From the NCBI GenBank assembly GCA_033964015.1, contig JAWWUD010000054.1:248001-312000 (forward strand): a DNA stretch of 64,000 nt, written 5' to 3'. Source of the stretch: Scolanthus callimorphus (Eukaryota; Cnidaria; Anthozoa; Actiniaria; Edwardsiidae). The position numbers were made by a program, and so were the translations under genes. Shown here in pieces: positions 47,501 to 49,989 of the stretch (its first letter is position 1; each line of letters starts with the position of its first letter). The notes beneath the pieces were generated by a model. It did not search any database. It was not told where the DNA came from and saw nothing but the letters and a program-made list of their open reading frames with translations.

Positions 47501-49072
47501 GGGGGGGGGGGGGGGCTAAAAAGGCTAAAAAAAATTAGGACCCTCCCCTTGAACATAACACTGAAAAATGGGACCCTCCCCCAGTCGAAGGTAAAAAAAA
47601 GGGTCCCTCCCCATATAATTTATATTTTCTGCAAAACCTGTCAGATCGACCCTTGTTCGAGTGATGCAATGTATGTCTTCTATCTAAGCTAAGGAACCGC
47701 GGTCATTATTTAACGCCTTGATTATTTACGTGAGAGGCATTTGGCTAATAAACGGTAAAAATGCAGTTATCATCCCTCTATGAGTAGAATGATTAAACGT
47801 GATCCCGCCTCTCCCGTCCCCTATTTGACGTAGTACTGAAGACATTTTACAAAAAATGGGTCGCTATTTCATTCGTTGCGTGCGAAGCGCGCCCGAAATT
47901 ATATAATCGCATTTCACCAAGCCTCAGATAAAGGGTAGATGAACATGTTTTGTGTACGGTGTAGTAAACAAAGCCTGTCAGAAGCCCAGGAAGTACGCTA
48001 CCACAACTATATAGGTTAGATGAAAGCTTCTATTGATGGGCTCCTAAACCAACAAGGTTACATTATTCATGCGCACAACTGCGCGCCGCAAATGATGAAG
48101 TTATTATTCATGTGCGTGAAACGCGACCCAAATGACGAATTGCTATACTTGTAACGTCGACCTCACGCCTATGGGGTCTTCTTTCAAACATATAATGACT
48201 GCCCGTCAGGCCTATCATTACAGGGCATTTTTGGGAGAGTTTCGTTTTCATCGTCATGATACACTTCTCCCCTTTGTTCTTGTAAATGGCGTAAGGGTAG
48301 TGTCTTGTTTGTCAAAGTGTATAATATACGTCCTTCTTTATTCGCGCGAAGCGCGCCGAAATTTTTATAGAGAAGTTGCTGAAATAAACACTATCGGCAT
48401 CTGTTTTACCCTCTTCATCGTCCAAATGTTGCTGAAAAAAATTGACCCTCCCCAAACAGGAGTGAAAAAAATTTGGACCATCCCCATAGGCACGAGAAAA
48501 AATTAGGACACTCCCCACAAAAATAGGAGCCCTCACCCCCCCCCCCCCCCCCCCCCCCCGCTAAATAATGACACGTCCCTAAATCTCCAAGAGTTTTCAT
48601 CCGATTGCATCCGAACTTCACAGCTATGAAAATTATCTCTAGCTATTTATTCGGCTTGTAAATCACTTAGAAACAACTTACTGATTATGACATTTCAAAC
48701 TGTGGAAACATGTCTGTAAAAACCTTCGTATTTTCTATATAGAAGACATTATTGCAGTAGCTTCTCAACTTCTCAGCAGAACATGCTCTATTTGTTATAG
48801 TTACGAAAAAGCGCTTTCAGGCAGCAAAATAGCGTAGATGACTGAACCTCTCCTTAAATCTAGAAAACGGTGGTCAATATACTGCAGATACTGGAAATGG
48901 CTCCCAGATGATCGATGAGGTCATTTTGTCAATGAAGTCGATTTGTAAAGTGTTCTAATTGGTAACCCCCATTCTTTCTTGTTCTTTCAGACGTACGCGT
49001 TCTTCTAAGGCAGACACGAAAAAGCAGCTTACTCAAGTGCATTATGGCCTGGAGCATGGATCAGCCAAGTAG
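5185..49072 (+). CDS. SLC18B1-like MFS transporter (vesicular polyamine transporter family), multi-exon
   Basis: This is a spliced gene whose exons together follow the order of SLC18B1, a 12-TM MFS protein that in mammals loads polyamines into secretory vesicles by proton exchange. Visible landmarks are TM2/3 (IFGMYPLVAFMTS, GARFVLLAGLF), the antiporter motif C of TM5 (SMIGPVIGGGLY), the central TM7 region (GPTLAPYVKQ), TM8 (TGLLFSMASLTYIVSAPL), TM9, TM10 (WLMCIGLVCCGVAS), the TM11 second-half copy of the motif (FTGPAIGG) and a basic C-terminal tail. All listed exons except the frameshifted first and the weak candidate are open with GT-AG borders, and phases agree except at one junction. The N-terminal ~50 residues are not found. 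The exon at 5185 carries a one-base frameshift, so the locus could be a pseudogene or hold an assembly error. Introns hold nearly all the mobile elements of the window. The family assignment is firm; the polyamine substrate is an inference. Confidence 0.85.
5309..5462. mobile_element. MITE copy, 'ggaaatttctg..aaacccatccatggg' family
   Basis: This carries the left terminus and the internal gcatgggaagtgttcgg block shared with copies at 8147-8327, 35327-36114 and 45444-45612. The right terminus is degraded. It starts 26 bp after the exon ending at 5282. Confidence 0.65.
5463..5937. other. Intron, nothing recognised
   Basis: This lies between the exons at 5282 and 6422. I see no repeat array, open frame with known motifs, or inverted repeat here. 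Confidence 0.4.
5938..6253. mobile_element. MITE, 'actcccatatgttttggtcgg' family with ttttagggg motifs
   Basis: ggaactcccatatgttttgg at 5938 is inverted as ccaaaaaacatgggagtcc at about 6235-6252. The interior has repeated ttttagggg and ctattaggg motifs. Related sequence occurs at 38350-38575, 49505-49846 and in the palindrome spacer at 57155-57260. Confidence 0.65.
6422..6495 (+). CDS. MFS transporter exon (TM3)
   Basis: The exon follows ttgttctag and is followed by GTGAGT. It translates from phase 0 to 24 codons plus two bases, including ILGARFVLLAGLFLNGSAH. This matches the TM3 region of SLC18B1 (HIGAKFMFVAGMF in human). It joins in phase to the exon ending at 5282. A Harbinger-like MITE begins 41 bp downstream of the donor. 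Confidence 0.82.
6536..6875. mobile_element. Harbinger-like MITE, TSD TTA
   Basis: The element is 340 bp with imperfect ~24-bp inverted termini (ggaaagaggtcaaaacac at the left; a complementary end gttttta...ttattccc at the right; about 17 of 24 positions match). TTA flanks both ends. Its terminus matches the element at 19645-19959. Confidence 0.7.
7210..7440. repeat. Dispersed repeat, copy A
   Basis: This segment (gcttgctggccacttctac ... caaatgtacatgtg ... cacggtt) recurs in the same orientation at about 53800-54000. It lies inside an open + frame at 7172-7570 that has no recognisable domain, and I treat the frame as incidental. Confidence 0.65.
7648..7896. repeat. 53-bp minisatellite, nearly five units
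   Basis: The unit contains ggtgatggaggctcctgttg and gcttcggacgcccacca. The spacing of successive units is 53 bp (for example 7701 to 7754). Units are nearly identical, with one-base indels. The open frames across it follow from the repeat and do not support a protein. Confidence 0.9.
8147..8327. mobile_element. MITE copy, 'cagggaatttctgcagaaa' family, both ends
   Basis: Both ends are recognisable (cacagggagggtc...ctgcag at the left, ctgcagaaattccctgtg at the right). The interior has two inverted gggaagtgttcgg/ccgaacacttccc blocks. It is about 180 bp long. Confidence 0.7.
8460..8562 (+). pseudogene. Weak candidate MFS exon (TM4 region), frameshifted
   Basis: After ttcgttcag the sequence could supply the one base needed by the exon ending at 6495. 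A first frame reads SWFLTSAEPILRVFSK and stops. A second frame then reads GEGAAFAALCSSIFKW, which resembles the TM4 region of SLC18B1 (AVSFAAAMTASSSIL in human). The two frames differ by one base, and the possible donor GTTAGA does not fit the phase of the next exon. It may be the decayed original exon or chance resemblance. Confidence 0.28.
8727..9390. repeat. ~660-bp dispersed repeat, copy A
   Basis: This runs from 'gggtgtttttcaaaaaaa' to 'aggccttaagttacctgag' and is closely matched in the same orientation at 59332-60003. The two copies are about 50.6 kb apart. No coding frame is conserved. Confidence 0.85.
9470..9601. mobile_element. Short hairpin MITE
   Basis: ggagttgttccgcgtaagaa at 9472 is inverted as ttcttacacggaacaactcc ending at about 9601. 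The arms also share gttagagatg..aaatgagg. The whole element is about 130 bp and would fold into a long hairpin. The 97-bp satellite begins 10 bp to its right. Confidence 0.75.
9611..10675. repeat. 97-bp satellite, 11 units, ending next to a splice acceptor
   Basis: Eleven near-identical units begin with gtgattttttaacg (9611, 9708, 9805 and so on). Each has a dyad: ggttatg and cataacc flank gttagtgtactaac, which is itself an inverted repeat. Five units (1, 3, 4, 5, 11) carry TACTAAC, the classical branch-point sequence, and six carry TATTAAC. The array ends about 15 bp before the 3' splice site at 10690. The unit nearest the exon has TACTAAC at 10614-10620. Confidence 0.93.
10691..10759 (+). 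CDS. MFS transporter exon (TM5, motif C)
   Basis: The exon follows ctatcttcacag and is followed by GTAAAA. It is 69 nt (23 codons, phase 0 to 0) and contains EIFGGCASMIGPVIGGGLY. The GP..GG core is the antiporter signature (motif C) of the drug:H+ antiporter type of MFS. The matching human stretch is LETFSGLGLILGPPVGG. Confidence 0.88.
10760..11350. other. Intron with no clear element
   Basis: Intron sequence. A TGACGTCA octamer lies at 10839. At about 11255-11300 is a short tail-like segment (ttatatagcgcttatccgcg...caaagcgctttac) of a kind that also appears near 12430-12890, probably a SINE-like fragment. Confidence 0.45.
11351..11540. mobile_element. MITE, inverted 'aatagacctc..accttgggc' ends
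   Basis: aatagacctctttaccttgg at 11351 is inverted as ccaaggtaacgaggtctatt ending at 11540. The arms extend further (gttgtccaatttcagatc / gatctgaaatgggacaac). A single related end is seen at 45344-45400. Confidence 0.8.
11771..11858 (+). CDS. MFS transporter exon (TM6)
   Basis: The exon follows ttctttccag and is followed by GTAACA. It is 88 nt and enters in phase 0, with FKTPFLSMGSVLLLLIPVIW then GVLPRT, ending one base into a codon. It corresponds to TM6 of SLC18B1 (VPFIVLGCVVLLMVP in human). Confidence 0.88.
12259..12880. repeat. 207-bp unit repeated three times, each with a splice-acceptor-like start
   Basis: Three copies start at 12259, 12467 and 12674. Each begins tctgacattgcgcgttttcc, continues into ccttttccag then gtgag, and ends with a tatagcgcc..aaaaatcc tail. 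After the AG the first two copies would read in phase with the previous exon (GESESYWKSFNTTSFK in copy 1). The translation does not match the transporter, and an exon that does match lies at 15123, so I do not call these exons. Copy 3 has a one-base deletion. Confidence 0.85.
13373..13586. mobile_element. MITE, 'tgcctcgtacccaggcg' inverted ends
   Basis: Left end tgcctcgtacccaggcg and right end cgcccgggtacgaggca are inverted. The interior has catgggaag..cttccc and gatgcattgcgcgc blocks. This is an unexpanded relative of the element whose interior became the 99-bp minisatellite at 40.2-43.3 kb. Confidence 0.75.
14013..14300 (-). pseudogene. Non-LTR retrotransposon C-terminal fragment (CR1/L2-like)
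   Basis: On the - strand the final frame reads TYGQRAFSYTAPSIWNALP followed by DDIRDIKSLSVF and a stop at 14013-14015. This is the typical C-terminal tail downstream of the reverse transcriptase in CR1/L2-type LINEs. Just upstream the frame shifts by one base near 14115. Only the last ~90 codons are recognisable. Confidence 0.8.
15123..15206 (+). CDS. MFS transporter exon (central loop to TM7)
   Basis: The exon follows ccgattcttag and is followed by GTAAGT. Two bases complete the codon left open at 11858 (Asp). Then come SETRKEIHDDYATTVSRAL and RIPGVLLM, the cytoplasmic loop and the start of TM7 (human LPKVGLIAF). It ends one base into a codon. The next recognisable exon (30844) wants a phase-0 entry, so this junction does not fit as it stands. 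A second possible donor (GTGAAT at 15211) would leave two bases. Confidence 0.8.
15584..15745. repeat. 'agtcgcc/agtcccc' repeat with 10-bp tandem units
   Basis: After tactccgggtcttaaagtcg comes a run of about seven decanucleotides (ctatagtccc) at 15625-15698. An inverted relative with similar agtcgccc motifs and cgactttaggacccggagta lies at about 28240-28425. Confidence 0.75.
16192..16260. repeat. 45-base poly-G run plus G-rich tail
   Basis: Forty-five consecutive G residues at 16192-16236 are followed by more G blocks broken by T. It could form stacked G-quadruplexes. Exact length is prone to sequencing error. The Gly- and Pro-rich frames across it are artefacts. Confidence 0.9.
17331..17507. 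mobile_element. MITE, inverted 'gatttcgtacgactgtgaaa' ends
   Basis: gatttcgtacgactgtgaaa at 17331 is inverted as tttcacagtcatacgaaatc ending at about 17507. The interior is CG-rich, with many ccgcga and tcgcga motifs. Confidence 0.75.
17749..17990. mobile_element. MITE-like element with 'gacgcaagcgcaag' repeats
   Basis: Repeated gacgcaagtgc / gcacttgcgtc motifs occur in both orientations at the two sides. The termini are roughly inverted (ggtactcactggagcgcaag versus a complementary end near 17990). Confidence 0.5.
18477..18754. mobile_element. MITE, inverted 'gccgggataaatacgagcc' ends
   Basis: gccgggataaatacgagcc at 18477 and ggcgcaaaat-type complement at 18735-18754 are inverted, and both are followed by the aaatccctcaacttgtcgcg block. 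The element is about 280 bp. Confidence 0.8.
19645..19959. mobile_element. Harbinger-like MITE, TSD TTA (left of a back-to-back pair)
   Basis: gggaagcggtcaaaacatct at 19645 is inverted as agatgttttgaccacttccc ending at 19959. TTA flanks both ends. It shares its right TTA with the next element. Confidence 0.85.
19963..20472. mobile_element. Harbinger-like MITE, TSD TTA (right of a back-to-back pair)
   Basis: gggactgttcgttaattacg at 19963 is inverted as cgtaattaacgaacagtccc ending at 20472. The flanks are TTA (19960-19962) and TTA (20473-20475). A G tract follows the left end and a C tract precedes the right end. Confidence 0.88.
21584..21886 (-). pseudogene. BEL/Pao C-terminal domain (DUF5641)
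   Basis: The - strand frame has KKWNKERQNLNAGDLVIVKD followed by W.LARVTRVLPGKDGRVRYV. This is the DUF5641 domain that follows the integrase in BEL/Pao polyproteins, and the GDLV.V.D pattern and PG.DG..R are typical. The end of the polyprotein is near here. Confidence 0.88.
22250..22819 (-). pseudogene. BEL/Pao integrase (zinc-binding domain and partial core)
   Basis: The - strand frame shows an H..R..GRE.TLALVRQEYWI segment and CLLCKRRRA, the H2C2 zinc-binding domain of the integrase. The core follows with FTCMTTRAVHVELPGDLST and ALRRFRARRGIP. A frameshift lies before the core, and the remainder is decayed towards 21890. Confidence 0.88.
23046..23860 (-). pseudogene. BEL/Pao RNase H region
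   Basis: The clearest part is at 23130-23354 on the - strand, with GKLNPADDCTRGAPLQDLT then SRWLAGPDFL, the usual tail of the BEL/Pao RNase H region before the integrase. The upstream RNase H core (23360-23800) is broken by stops. Confidence 0.75.
23820..24029 (-). pseudogene. BEL/Pao Peptidase_A17-like segment
   Basis: RALGVKWCLEQD and TKRGVLSATSSVFDPLGLA are the conserved blocks just after the reverse transcriptase in Pao-type elements (Pfam Peptidase_A17). It is contiguous with the reverse transcriptase frame at 23993-24463, apart from a frameshift. Confidence 0.85.
23993..24950 (-). pseudogene. BEL/Pao reverse transcriptase
   Basis: Upstream blocks include ARTWYLPHHCVQNPNKPGKL and RVVFDAAARY (about 24540-24640). 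The catalytic YMDD is in NFYMDDVLTS (about 24200). Between them the frame is broken near 24460-24515, where the first catalytic Asp region should lie. The N-terminal extension (24737-24946) has KVNGHYETGLLWK, also typical of the family. Confidence 0.9.
25034..25792 (-). pseudogene. BEL/Pao zinc knuckle and aspartic protease
   Basis: This 252-codon - strand frame has a CCHC-type knuckle (CRNCLKGGHFADAC) near its N-terminus. A retropepsin-like core follows, with VLDAGSDSTLI (DAGS in place of the usual DSGS/DTGS), and a typical DVALLIGSDMAHL block (DUF1758 type). The C-terminal PVVVQTPLGWTLFG is the BEL family junction to reverse transcriptase. It is the longest intact piece of the element. Confidence 0.9.
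25838..26400 (-). pseudogene. BEL/Pao Gag (DUF1759-type)
   Basis: Two - strand frames together carry ALKMLKQQFGNNHRVAAAHL and, after a one-base shift near 26140, LGRAALKLPEGMRIKWYEHL. This is the DUF1759 Gag of BEL/Pao elements. It is joined downstream to the zinc knuckle by another frameshift. Confidence 0.82.
26666..27500 (-). pseudogene. BEL/Pao Gag linker region, low complexity
   Basis: Pro/Ser/Thr/Gln-rich frames (26666-26968 and 27055-27366) fill the space between the coiled coil and the DUF1759 region. No motif is recognised; assignment is by position. A small tandem repeat (gttgacctgatgttgggt, two copies) lies near 26970-27005. Confidence 0.5.
27512..27760 (-). pseudogene. BEL/Pao Gag N-terminal coiled coil
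   Basis: The - strand frame is rich in Lys, Glu, Leu and Gln (KLKAQQIADRIEREKAQSEE and RRRLEFLKLKQQRDDELIQA), as in the N-terminal coiled coil of BEL Gag proteins. It marks the 5' side of the element. Confidence 0.7.
28240..28425. repeat. 'agtcgccc' repeat, inverted relative of 15584
   Basis: Many copies of agtcgcccaaag and tatagtcgc end in ggacccggagtagggc, the inverse of the boundary at 15588. The two lie 12.8 kb apart in opposite orientations, so they are either two copies or the termini of something larger. Confidence 0.65.
28430..30843. other. Intron stretch, no supported feature
   Basis: Overlapping open frames on both strands at 28740-29247 have no recognisable domain, and neither strand is clearly favoured. 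The rest is AT-rich with no array or inverted repeat that I can define. Confidence 0.4.
30844..30912 (+). CDS. MFS transporter exon (TM7)
   Basis: The exon follows tttaattacag and is followed by GTGATT. Read in phase 0 it gives 23 codons, with ISDIRNCFPVLGPTLAPYVK, matching the FLDPTLSLFVLEKF region of human SLC18B1. It joins in phase to 32910. It does not join in phase to 15206: two bases appear to be lacking at its start. An alternative AG at 30854 with the donor at 15211 would restore the frame at the cost of three residues. Confidence 0.78.
31131..31293. mobile_element. MITE-like inverted repeat
   Basis: taccctggggaccagaggct at 31131 is inverted as agcctctggtttccaggta near 31293. The interior has ctcgctgcgcgcga and ttcgcttcg motifs. 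The next element starts 30 bp further on. Confidence 0.65.
31323..32524. mobile_element. Harbinger-like element, TSD TTA, G/C tracts inside TIRs
   Basis: gggactggtcattatttatc at 31323 is inverted as gataaataatgaccggtccc ending at 32524, with TTA on both sides. A G tract lies just inside the left end and a C tract of about 30 bases just inside the right end. The 1.2-kb interior shares blocks such as cgaagcgcgcccgaattttg with copies at 47.5, 50 and 62.3 kb. No transposase is seen. Confidence 0.85.
32910..33008 (+). CDS. MFS transporter exon (TM8)
   Basis: The exon follows tttacgcag and is followed by GTGAGG. It has 33 codons, phase 0 to 0, with GLNAIHTGLLFSMASLTYIV then SAPLTSWICKKT. It matches YVGLVFLGMALSYAISSPL of human SLC18B1. 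A foldback element begins about 33 bp downstream. Confidence 0.9.
33041..33963. mobile_element. Foldback element, arms ~280 bp
   Basis: gaggtttttgtgatttccag at 33041 is inverted near 33963. The arms continue through ggaatcaggc/gcctgattcc, tccggcggatta/taatccgccgga, atatggaggcacgct and tttcgtagcgaaagct. The central ~370 bp is unpaired. Confidence 0.85.
34506..34964. mobile_element. MITE, 'cgtccacac' family
   Basis: accccgtccacaatacac at 34506 is inverted as gtgtagtgtggacgaggt near 34964. The interior has many cgttttc/gaaaacg blocks, further cgtccacac copies and a TGACGTCA octamer (34748). Similar 'gtccacac' MITEs are widespread in marine invertebrate genomes (general knowledge). Confidence 0.8.
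35327..36114. mobile_element. MITE of the 'cagggaatttctgcag' family, split by a nested foldback
   Basis: cagggaatttctgcagaaac at 35327 and its inverse near 36114 bound the element. After 35424 the sequence is interrupted by the foldback at 35427-36073 and then resumes at ttttcccattgg. Unsplit copies at 8147 and 45444 run straight through this point. Confidence 0.82.
35427..36073. mobile_element. Nested foldback, TIR cacgtcgggctgtagaggcc
   Basis: cacgtcgggctgtagaggcc and its inverse bound ~170-bp arms that include ccgaattgtttcatcttg and gtttttatccaa. The inner arm ends carry TGACGTCA (35584 and 35913). A T-rich flank on each side (ttt / tttt) fits a 2-3 bp target duplication. Confidence 0.85.
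36217..36314 (+). CDS. MFS transporter exon (TM9)
   Basis: The exon follows ctgtttccacag and is followed by GTAGGT. It enters in phase 0, with HAFTNVMIFGSNLSGLGLLL then GPAPFLPFLPEK, and ends two bases into a codon. Human SLC18B1 has WLLVFGNLITAGCYMLLGP at this place. Confidence 0.9.
36812..37100. mobile_element. MITE, 'atggtctattac' family, copy A
   Basis: This segment (attctgattggctgagctac ... accaactagttggtt ... tagacctctcgtcc) is repeated in inverted orientation at 44905-45192. It holds small palindromes such as accaactagttggtt and several 'tagaccat' motifs. Confidence 0.75.
37171..38346. repeat. 44/45-bp minisatellite, about 26 units
   Basis: The unit contains ggtaccaaacatggcgtcgc and gattttgacccctctaaaa. 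Units differ mainly by 44 versus 45 bp (three or four A residues) and agctgat/agttgat. Long - strand frames arise because 45 is a multiple of three; they break where 44-bp units occur. A single, unexpanded copy in the other orientation is at about 49770-49820. Confidence 0.95.
38350..38575. mobile_element. MITE end flanking the minisatellite
   Basis: A hairpin (gacgtattttccctcgtaa / ttacgagggaaaatacgtc) is followed by a gaacggacctctaagaggta block and ends near atatgggagtcct. The same pieces occur in reverse order at 49505-49760, which shows that the array sits inside this element family. Confidence 0.7.
38613..39005. mobile_element. Foldback with ~180-bp arms
   Basis: agagtactcaagtgtgacg at 38613 is inverted near 39005. 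The arms contain gaggcaaatcggttgaaacg and its inverse, and caaaatacagtgatt near the centre (38808). TGACGTCA lies in each arm (38628 and 38982). Confidence 0.88.
39493..40087. mobile_element. Inverted-repeat element hosting a nested MITE
   Basis: gggcgccgccatcttgg at 39493 is inverted at 40071-40087, and cactcttgtgctataaat is inverted at about 40035-40060. TGACGTCA is at 39517. It encloses the MITE at 39549-39893. Confidence 0.75.
39549..39893. mobile_element. Nested MITE with 'ccctggaatttcca' repeats
   Basis: ggctgattgcatttttaa at 39551 is inverted as ttaaaaatgcaatcagcc ending at about 39892. The interior has about eight imperfect copies of ccctggaatttcca. Confidence 0.8.
40213..43285. repeat. 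99-bp minisatellite, about 31 units
   Basis: The unit contains agatgcattgcgcgctcgct, ttttctctctgtttctac and gagacgcctagggacgag. Most units are exactly 99 bp, so - strand frames repeat a 33-residue peptide (for example LALLLCLVPRRLYLVETERK), broken by 2-bp insertions such as 'ctgtgtttc'. The outer ends (ctgcctatacccaggcac before it, cgcctagggacgaggcag at its end) match the MITE at 13373-13586, so the array is an internal expansion of that element family. Confidence 0.95.
43661..43756 (+). CDS. MFS transporter exon (TM10)
   Basis: The exon follows ttttaaatag and is followed by GTAAGT. One base completes the Lys codon left at 36314. Then come TIWLMCIGLVCCGVASSCYL and VPCVPYMQENC, ending two bases into a codon. 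It matches LWLLVLILVVSGLSAGMSI of human SLC18B1, with a Cys-rich helix of its own. Confidence 0.9.
43877..44091. mobile_element. MITE, inverted 'ctcgaacc.agagctcccc' ends
   Basis: ctcgaaccaagagctcccca at 43877 is inverted as ggggagctctgggttcgag ending at about 44091. The interior has two inverted gcatgcgc blocks. Confidence 0.72.
44624..44698 (+). CDS. MFS transporter exon (TM10-TM11)
   Basis: The exon follows tacgaaacag and is followed by GTATGT. It is 75 nt, with one base completing the previous codon, then EEGLALDHSTDSLFSGLFTC and ALNLG, ending two bases into a codon. Human SLC18B1 has EEGLSTLGLVSGLFSAMWSIG here. It fits between 43756 and 45830 in phase on both sides, which strongly supports it. 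Confidence 0.9.
44905..45192. mobile_element. MITE, 'atggtctattac' family, copy B (inverted to 36812)
   Basis: It reads as the reverse complement of 36812-37100, including aaccaactagttggt and gtagctcagccaatcagaat. Confidence 0.75.
45444..45612. mobile_element. MITE copy, 'gggaatttctgcagaaa' family, both ends
   Basis: gggaatttctgcagaaaccc at 45444 is inverted as tttctacagaaattccctgt near 45612. The interior has the gggaagtgttcgg pair. It is close to the copy at 8147-8327. Confidence 0.8.
45651..45793. mobile_element. Short MITE, inverted 'ctccggtgtaataacc' ends
   Basis: ctccggtgtaataacc at 45655 and ggttattacaccggag near 45790 are inverted. The element is about 140 bp and lies just before the exon at 45830. 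Confidence 0.75.
45830..45896 (+). CDS. MFS transporter exon (TM11, second GP..GG motif)
   Basis: The exon follows gtttctgcag and is followed by GTAAAG. One base completes a Gly codon, then GFTGPAIGGIMMEYLGFPWM and SS, ending in phase 0. Human has FMGPTLGGFLYEKIGFEW. Confidence 0.9.
46291..46440. mobile_element. Hairpin MITE, 'cgagcgcagcgagtg' loop, copy A
   Basis: Two ~60-bp arms (tttattttcgagtggcaaga / a complementary tttttgacacgagaaagtaa) flank a gaatgagcgcagcgagtgag loop. It matches the copy at 60444-60590. Confidence 0.85.
46869..46895 (+). CDS. MFS transporter microexon (TM12 start), 27 nt
   Basis: The exon follows ctttttcag and is followed by GTATGA. It is nine codons (VMAFLAFSQ), phase 0 to 0. 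It is supported by in-phase joins to 45896 and 47417 and by position at the start of TM12. Alone it would be too short to call. Confidence 0.75.
46950..47250. mobile_element. CG-rich MITE with 'gtgtgaacg' motifs
   Basis: Both sides carry gtgtgaacgg and many tcgccg/cggcga and gcgatttc motifs in both orientations. It has a TGACGTCA octamer at 46984. The exact ends are uncertain. Confidence 0.6.
47417..47451 (+). CDS. MFS transporter exon (TM12)
   Basis: The exon follows cacattccag and is followed by GTAGGA. It enters in phase 0 with AVILVAFTLFK and ends two bases into an Arg codon, completing TM12. It joins in phase to 48991. Confidence 0.82.
47476..48579. mobile_element. Harbinger-like element, TSD TAA, G/C tracts inside TIRs
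   Basis: gggacgtgtccttatttagc at 47476 is inverted as gctaaataatgacacgtccc ending at 48579, with TAA on both sides. A G tract follows the left end and a C tract precedes the right end. A second terminus type (TAA then ggaaccgcggtcattattta) lies inside at 47693 and matches the right end of the element at 62337-63258. Confidence 0.87.
48991..49072 (+). CDS. MFS transporter terminal exon
   Basis: The exon follows cttgttctttcag. One base completes the Arg codon, then RTRSSKADTKKQLTQVHYGL then EHGSAK and TAG. It is a basic, hydrophilic cytoplasmic tail, as in SLC18B1 (human SRRKRSKSQ). Confidence 0.87.
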
Positions 49073-49388
49073 TGTTAATAGTTCCAAGTGTTCAATATCT
49101 TTGCCAAAACATCAGCTGACATCCGGGGGAAGCTATTTAATTACCTCTTCCTTTGCAATAATTGTTGCGAATTTTTTACAGTTACGTACGAAAAAGCGCT
49201 TTCAGGCAGCAAAATAGCGTAGATGACTGAACCTAGTCTCCTTAATAAATCTAGAAAACGGTGGTCAATATACTAGAGATACTGGAAATGGCTCCCAGAT
49301 GATCGATGAGGTCATTTTGTTAATGAAGTCGATTTGTAAAATGTTCTAATTGGTAACCCCCATTCTTTTATAAATAATGTACTTTCAG

Positions 49389-49497
49389 ACGTACGCGTTC
49401 TTCTAAGGCAGACACGAAAAAACAGCTTACTCAAGTGCATTGGCTGGATCAGCCAAGAGTAGTGTTAATAGTTCCAAGTGTTCAATATCTTTGCTGA
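49389..49497 (+). CDS. Duplicate terminal exon with altered C-terminus
   Basis: This is the second copy of the terminal exon, after tgtactttcag. It enters in the same phase and is open: RTRSSKADTKKQLTQVH is unchanged, then a deletion shifts the frame to WLDQPRVVLIVPSVQYLC and a TGA at 49495-49497. It could be an alternative last exon or a dead copy. Its pyrimidine tract is weaker than that of the first copy. Confidence 0.5.
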
Positions 49498-49504
49498 CAT
49501 CCGG

Positions 49505-49846
49505 GGTGGGGTGGGGGGGGGGACGACTCTCTTATTTGTTTGGGCGGGGGTGCTCGTCGTACCTTTTAGGGTTTAAAATCAGGCCTCTGGTATGCCTTTT
49601 AGGGGGTAAAATTCGAAAACGTGTAATTTTTCCAGATAGGTACCTGTTAGGGGGCCCCTCTAGCAACACTTGTTGGTAGCCTGAATTTCAGACGTATTTT
49701 CCCTCGTAAAACATAGAGTGAGAAAAATAATAGGGGAAATACACGTGTTGTTGGTACCTTTCATGGGTCAAAATCAACTAAGCGACGCCATGTTTTATCT
49801 TTTAGAGGCCAAAATCGAAAGCTTGTTCCCGACGAGCACCCCGCGG
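49505..49846. mobile_element. Unexpanded relative of the 37.2-38.6 kb element (reverse orientation)
   Basis: It shows gtgctcgtcgtaccttttag at its left, gcctgaatttcagacgtatt and one inverted copy of the 44/45-bp unit (aaaatcaactaagcgacgcc) near 49770. It shows what the minisatellite family looked like before expansion. Confidence 0.75.
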
Positions 49847-49989
49847 GTGACATCAACTATCTAGTCTTTACTGAAGAAGTGAAAATATCTAAAAGGACGC
49901 CAATAAAAGAACAAGCACAATATAGTTTTATTAAATTATAAAAAAAGAATTGAAATGTAAAGACAAAAAAAAACACACATGTAAAGTCG

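Larger units (their letters stand above)
48805..49500. repeat. ~384-bp tandem duplication containing the terminal exon
   Basis: The sequence from gcgctttcaggcagcaaaat at about 48811 through the last exon repeats at about 49195. It carries the intron 3' end, acceptor, exon and beginning of the 3' region. The copies are more than 90% alike by eye. Confidence 0.92.
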
